A stretch of DNA of 10,218 nucleotides from Actinobacteria bacterium 13_1_20CM_4_69_9 (lineage in GTDB: Bacteria > Actinomycetota > Thermoleophilia > Gaiellales > Gaiellaceae), in assembly GCA_001920085.1 (NCBI GenBank), contig MNJC01000096.1, positions 1-10,218 on the forward strand, given 5' to 3'. This document shows, piece by piece, positions 8,320 through 10,218 of this stretch; within the stretch, counting starts at the first letter, position 1, and the number at the start of each line of letters is the position of its first letter. The notes beneath the pieces were generated by a model. It was not told the DNA's origin, did not search any database, and saw only the letters and a program-made list of their open reading frames with translations. The position numbers were made by a program, and so were the translations under genes.

Positions 8320-9151
8320 CGCGGACGAAGCGGCGGCCGCGCTCGGCAACGGCTCGGTCGCCCTCGCGGGCGGAACCGAGCTCGTGCCGCTGCTGCGCGA
8401 GGGGCTCGTGCGGGCCGAGACGCTCGTGCACGTGTCCGAAGCGGTCCCGCGCGGCATCGACGGCACCCGGATCGGAGCGGGCACGACCCTCGCGGAGCTC
8501 GAGGTGGATCCACAGGTCCCGCAGGCGCTTCGCGAGGCCTGCTCGCTGGCGGCGTCGCCGCAGCTCCGCTCGATGGGGACCGTCGGCGGCAACCTGCTGC
8601 AGGCCACGCGGTGCTGGTACTGGCGCCTCGGGTTCGACTGCTGGCTGCACGGCGGCGAGCAGTGCTTCGCGAAGGACGGTGCCCATCGCGAGCACGCGAT
8701 CTTCGGCCACGAGCTCTGCGCCTCCGCGCATCCGTCCGACGTCGCGGCCGCACTGCTCGCGCTCGGTGCCACTCTGCGCACGACCCGCCGGGAGCTGCCG
8801 ATCGCCGAGCTCTACCGCCTTCCGACGGCGGATGACCGGAGCACCACGACGCTCGCGCCTGACGAGCTGATCCTCGAGCTGGACGTGCCCTCGCCGGATG
8901 CGTCGACGTACCTCAAGGCGATGGACCGGCGGAAGTGGGCGTTCCCGCTCGTCGGCGTGGCGGCAGTTCGGGCCGGCGGCGGGGTTCGAATCGCCCTCGC
9001 CGGGGTAGCTCCGATTCCCTGGACACTCGACGCACCTGCGGCACTCGACGACGCCACGCCCCTCCCAGGCACCGCCTACAAGGTCGAGATCGCGCGCGCG
9101 CTCGTGCGGCGCGCGCTCGCGCTCGTCGGCGACTCGCCGCGCTCGCCCTAG
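8297..9151 (+). CDS. Molybdenum hydroxylase FAD-binding subunit with probable extra 4Fe-4S site
   Basis: This 284-residue subunit passes electrons from the 2Fe-2S centres to FAD and an acceptor. FAD motifs are ALAGGTELVPLLR (about 24-36) and SMGTVGGNLLQ (about 93-103). A Cys-rich insertion follows: Cys106 (RCWYWR), Cys115 (FDCWLHGG), Cys123 (EQCFA) and Cys141 (ELCASAHPSD). A comparable set in E. coli PaoB (YagS) and in 4-hydroxybenzoyl-CoA reductase binds a 4Fe-4S cluster, so one is inferred here. The C-terminal CO-dehydrogenase-flavoprotein-like domain ends with AYKVEIARALVRRAL. The GTG start at 8297 is favoured because GAGAAGGAG (about 8284-8292) precedes it as a ribosome site and MELLRPSS begins the expected fold. 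It overlaps the large subunit by 23 bases. Some C-terminal residues after RRALALV may belong to a disturbed junction with the next gene. Confidence 0.88.
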   Translation: MELLRPSSADEAAAALGNGSVALAGGTELVPLLREGLVRAETLVHVSEAVPRGIDGTRIGAGTTLAELEVDPQVPQALREACSLAASPQLRSMGTVGGNLLQATRCWYWRLGFDCWLHGGEQCFAKDGAHREHAIFGHELCASAHPSDVAAALLALGATLRTTRRELPIAELYRLPTADDRSTTTLAPDELILELDVPSPDASTYLKAMDRRKWAFPLVGVAAVRAGGGVRIALAGVAPIPWTLDAPAALDDATPLPGTAYKVEIARALVRRALALVGDSPRSP

Positions 9152-9654
9152 TCGCATTCGCAGCCGTCGTCAGCGCCACGTTCGCAAGTGCCGGCGGCAA
9201 GGCCCTCGCGCGCGGCCGAACTGTCCCGGCGCGACCCACGGCCGGCCGGGGGACGCTCTGCCCGATTCCGGCGGCCTATCGAGCGGCCTTCACGGACGCA
9301 GCGAACGACACGGGCCTGCCGCTGGCGATGCTCGTCGCCGTCGCACAGGTCGAATCGCAGATGACGGCGAACGCGCGCTCGAGCGCCGGTGCGCGCGGCC
9401 TGCTCCAGGTCCTGCCGTCGACGGCGGCCGCCCTGCGGCTCGACGCGGACCGGCCGGCAGCGAACGTCCTCGCCGGCGCGCGCTACCTGAAGCAGCTGCT
9501 CGACGAGTTCCACTCGACCGATCTCGCGCTCGCCGCGTACAACGCCGGCCCGACGGCGGTCGCCGAGGCCGGCGGCGCGCCGACGCAGCGGACGCTGCGC
9601 TACGTCGCCGACGTCACATCGTCGTGGCGCGAGCTGCTGCACGTCTGTCGCTGA
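9124..9654 (+). CDS. Secreted lytic transglycosylase (SLT domain), start codon unresolved
   Basis: The protein is predicted to be exported and to cleave peptidoglycan glycan strands. A signal sequence is clear: RRR, then the hydrophobic stretch LAALALVAFAAVVSA, then a likely cleavage after TFASA. The SLT fold follows with the catalytic Glu (codon 9352-9354) in VAQVESQM, GARGLLQVLPSTA, GARYLKQLLDEF and ALAAYNAGPTAV. No ATG, GTG or TTG lies in frame between GTG 8935 and ATG 9328. The first would add some 60 Arg-rich residues overlapping the FAD subunit, and the second would delete both signal sequence and part of the catalytic domain. The start given is simply the first Arg codon before the hydrophobic core. 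A frameshift near 9105-9150, or a rare start codon, is likely. The mature domain of about 150 residues is of normal size for a minimal SLT protein. Confidence 0.8.
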   Translation, partial: RRRLAALALVAFAAVVSATFASAGGKALARGRTVPARPTAGRGTLCPIPAAYRAAFTDAANDTGLPLAMLVAVAQVESQMTANARSSAGARGLLQVLPSTAAALRLDADRPAANVLAGARYLKQLLDEFHSTDLALAAYNAGPTAVAEAGGAPTQRTLRYVADVTSSWRELLHVCR

Positions 9655-10208
9655 TCCCGCTCGTGCTCGCCCTCGCAGCCTGCGGCGGCGGGAGTGGTGC
9701 GAAGAAGAGCAGCTGTCCGGCGCCGCTGCTCGATCCGAAACGTCCGCACACGGTGGACGTGCTCACGAACTACGGCGGCTTCCGGATCCGGCTCGACGTC
9801 GAAGACTCGCCCTGCGTCACGTCGTCGTTCGCGTCGCTCGTGCGCAAGCGCTTCTTCGACGGCACGATCTTCCATCGCATCGTTCCCGGCTTCGTGATCC
9901 AGGGCGGCGATCCCACGGGAACGGGCACCGGCGGGCCCGGCTACACGGTTACCGAGCCGCCGCCCCGGGACTCGCTCTACACCGAAGGCGTCGTCGCGAT
10001 GGCCAAGTCGCAGAGCGAGCCGCCCGGCGCCGCCGGCAGCCAGTTCTTCATCGTCACGGCTCCGAACGCGGGCCTGCCGCCGGACTACGCGATTCTCGGA
10101 GTCGTCAGCAAAGGGCTGAAGGTGGTCGAGCGGATCGGGCGCCTCGGCAACCGCGCGACCGAGCAGCCGACGCGCCGCGTCGTCGTGTTGCGTATGACTC
10201 TGGTGTGA
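9624..10208 (+). CDS. Cyclophilin-type peptidyl-prolyl isomerase lipoprotein
   Basis: This 194-residue protein is predicted to be a lipid-anchored extracytoplasmic foldase that speeds cis-trans isomerisation of proline bonds. Residues 1-19 are a signal peptide with the lipobox LALAAC (Cys20) followed by a Gly-rich tether. The cyclophilin domain (about 40-194) shows FFDGTIFHRIVPGFVIQGGD, with the catalytic Arg in FHRI and the substrate-binding Gln in VIQGGD, then GSQFFIVT and a final VVERIGRLG segment. It is complete. The GTG start at 9624 lies within the transglycosylase gene, overlapping it by 31 bases, and gives a proper signal peptide. The pairing with a transglycosylase suggests a shared role in the cell envelope, though it may merely be cotranscribed. 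Two further cysteines (SSC near 30 and SPC near 63) could form a disulfide. Confidence 0.92.
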   Translation: MARAAARLSLIPLVLALAACGGGSGAKKSSCPAPLLDPKRPHTVDVLTNYGGFRIRLDVEDSPCVTSSFASLVRKRFFDGTIFHRIVPGFVIQGGDPTGTGTGGPGYTVTEPPPRDSLYTEGVVAMAKSQSEPPGAAGSQFFIVTAPNAGLPPDYAILGVVSKGLKVVERIGRLGNRATEQPTRRVVVLRMTLV

Positions 10209-10218
10209 TCGCGGCGAT
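10205..10218 (+). CDS. Possible start of a downstream gene (partial)
   Basis: GTG at 10205-10207 overlaps the cyclophilin TGA as GTGA, the same four-base coupling seen between the M16 peptidase and the lipoprotein. It would read MIAA before the window ends. Nothing more can be said, and the overlap could be chance. Confidence 0.25.

Noticed and set aside
6082..8781. A very long antisense open frame (899 codons) opposite the hydroxylase genes
   Set aside because: It has no recognisable domain and Arg-rich, low-complexity composition; it mirrors strong G/C third-position bias of the real genes on the other strand.
5976..8870. A continuous 964-codon forward open frame across the molybdenum hydroxylase genes
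   Set aside because: Only its first part (to about 6332) encodes family sequence. The rest is an Arg/Ala-rich out-of-frame reading of the Mo and FAD subunits, a common effect of high GC content.
8935..9123. GTG 8935 as the transglycosylase start
   Set aside because: It would add about 63 Arg/Gly-rich residues with no family resemblance and overlap the FAD subunit by over 200 bases. It cannot be excluded formally, since it is the only in-frame canonical start before the signal sequence.

Overview
The window is GC-rich DNA, densely packed with genes. GTG is a frequent start, and coding frames carry mostly G or C at third codon positions. Gene content and protein flavour (Thr-rich lipoprotein with a GC-rich linker, M16 peptidase, a 'GTTAKPKG' acetyl-CoA synthetase, a molybdenum hydroxylase with a Cys-rich FAD subunit) suggest an uncultured actinobacterium, perhaps of the class Thermoleophilia. 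That placement comes from remembered family sequences, not from an alignment.

Layout. Positions 1-1694 (+): the last codons of an unidentified gene, a complete M16 zinc peptidase, and a small Cys-rich lipoprotein translationally coupled to it by a GTGA overlap. Positions 1695-1765: a short convergent spacer holding a near-perfect palindrome. Positions 1766-4709 (-): an M24 Xaa-Pro-type aminopeptidase followed by an acetyl-CoA synthetase whose in-frame homology runs past its only usable start codon. Positions 4710-4759: a 50-base divergent promoter region with a TANNNT -10 box just before each GTG, so both genes may give leaderless mRNAs. Positions 4760-10218 (+): an apparent operon of a TIM-barrel amidohydrolase, the three parts of a molybdenum hydroxylase (2Fe-2S, Mo-pterin and FAD subunits), a secreted lytic transglycosylase, a cyclophilin lipoprotein, and probably the first codons of one more gene at the right edge.

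How they may work together. The hydroxylase parts form one electron path: substrate oxidised at Mo, electrons through 2Fe-2S centres to FAD, perhaps by way of an extra 4Fe-4S cluster suggested by four cysteines in the FAD subunit. The adjacent amidohydrolase may act on the same unknown substrate. The transglycosylase and cyclophilin are cell-envelope proteins that share the transcript without an obvious metabolic link.

The most striking feature is a set of broken reading frames. Three genes (acetyl-CoA synthetase, 2Fe-2S subunit, transglycosylase) have coding similarity extending upstream of any ATG, GTG or TTG. The 2Fe-2S subunit also has no stop in frame and meets the Mo subunit one frame away. 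The Mo subunit appears to lack about 50-70 residues beside its pterin-binding loop. These could be assembly errors, gene decay, or unusual translation (CTG starts, +1 recoding); the sequence alone does not decide. I found no CRISPR array, tRNA, rRNA, insertion sequence, or clear new defence or mobile system.
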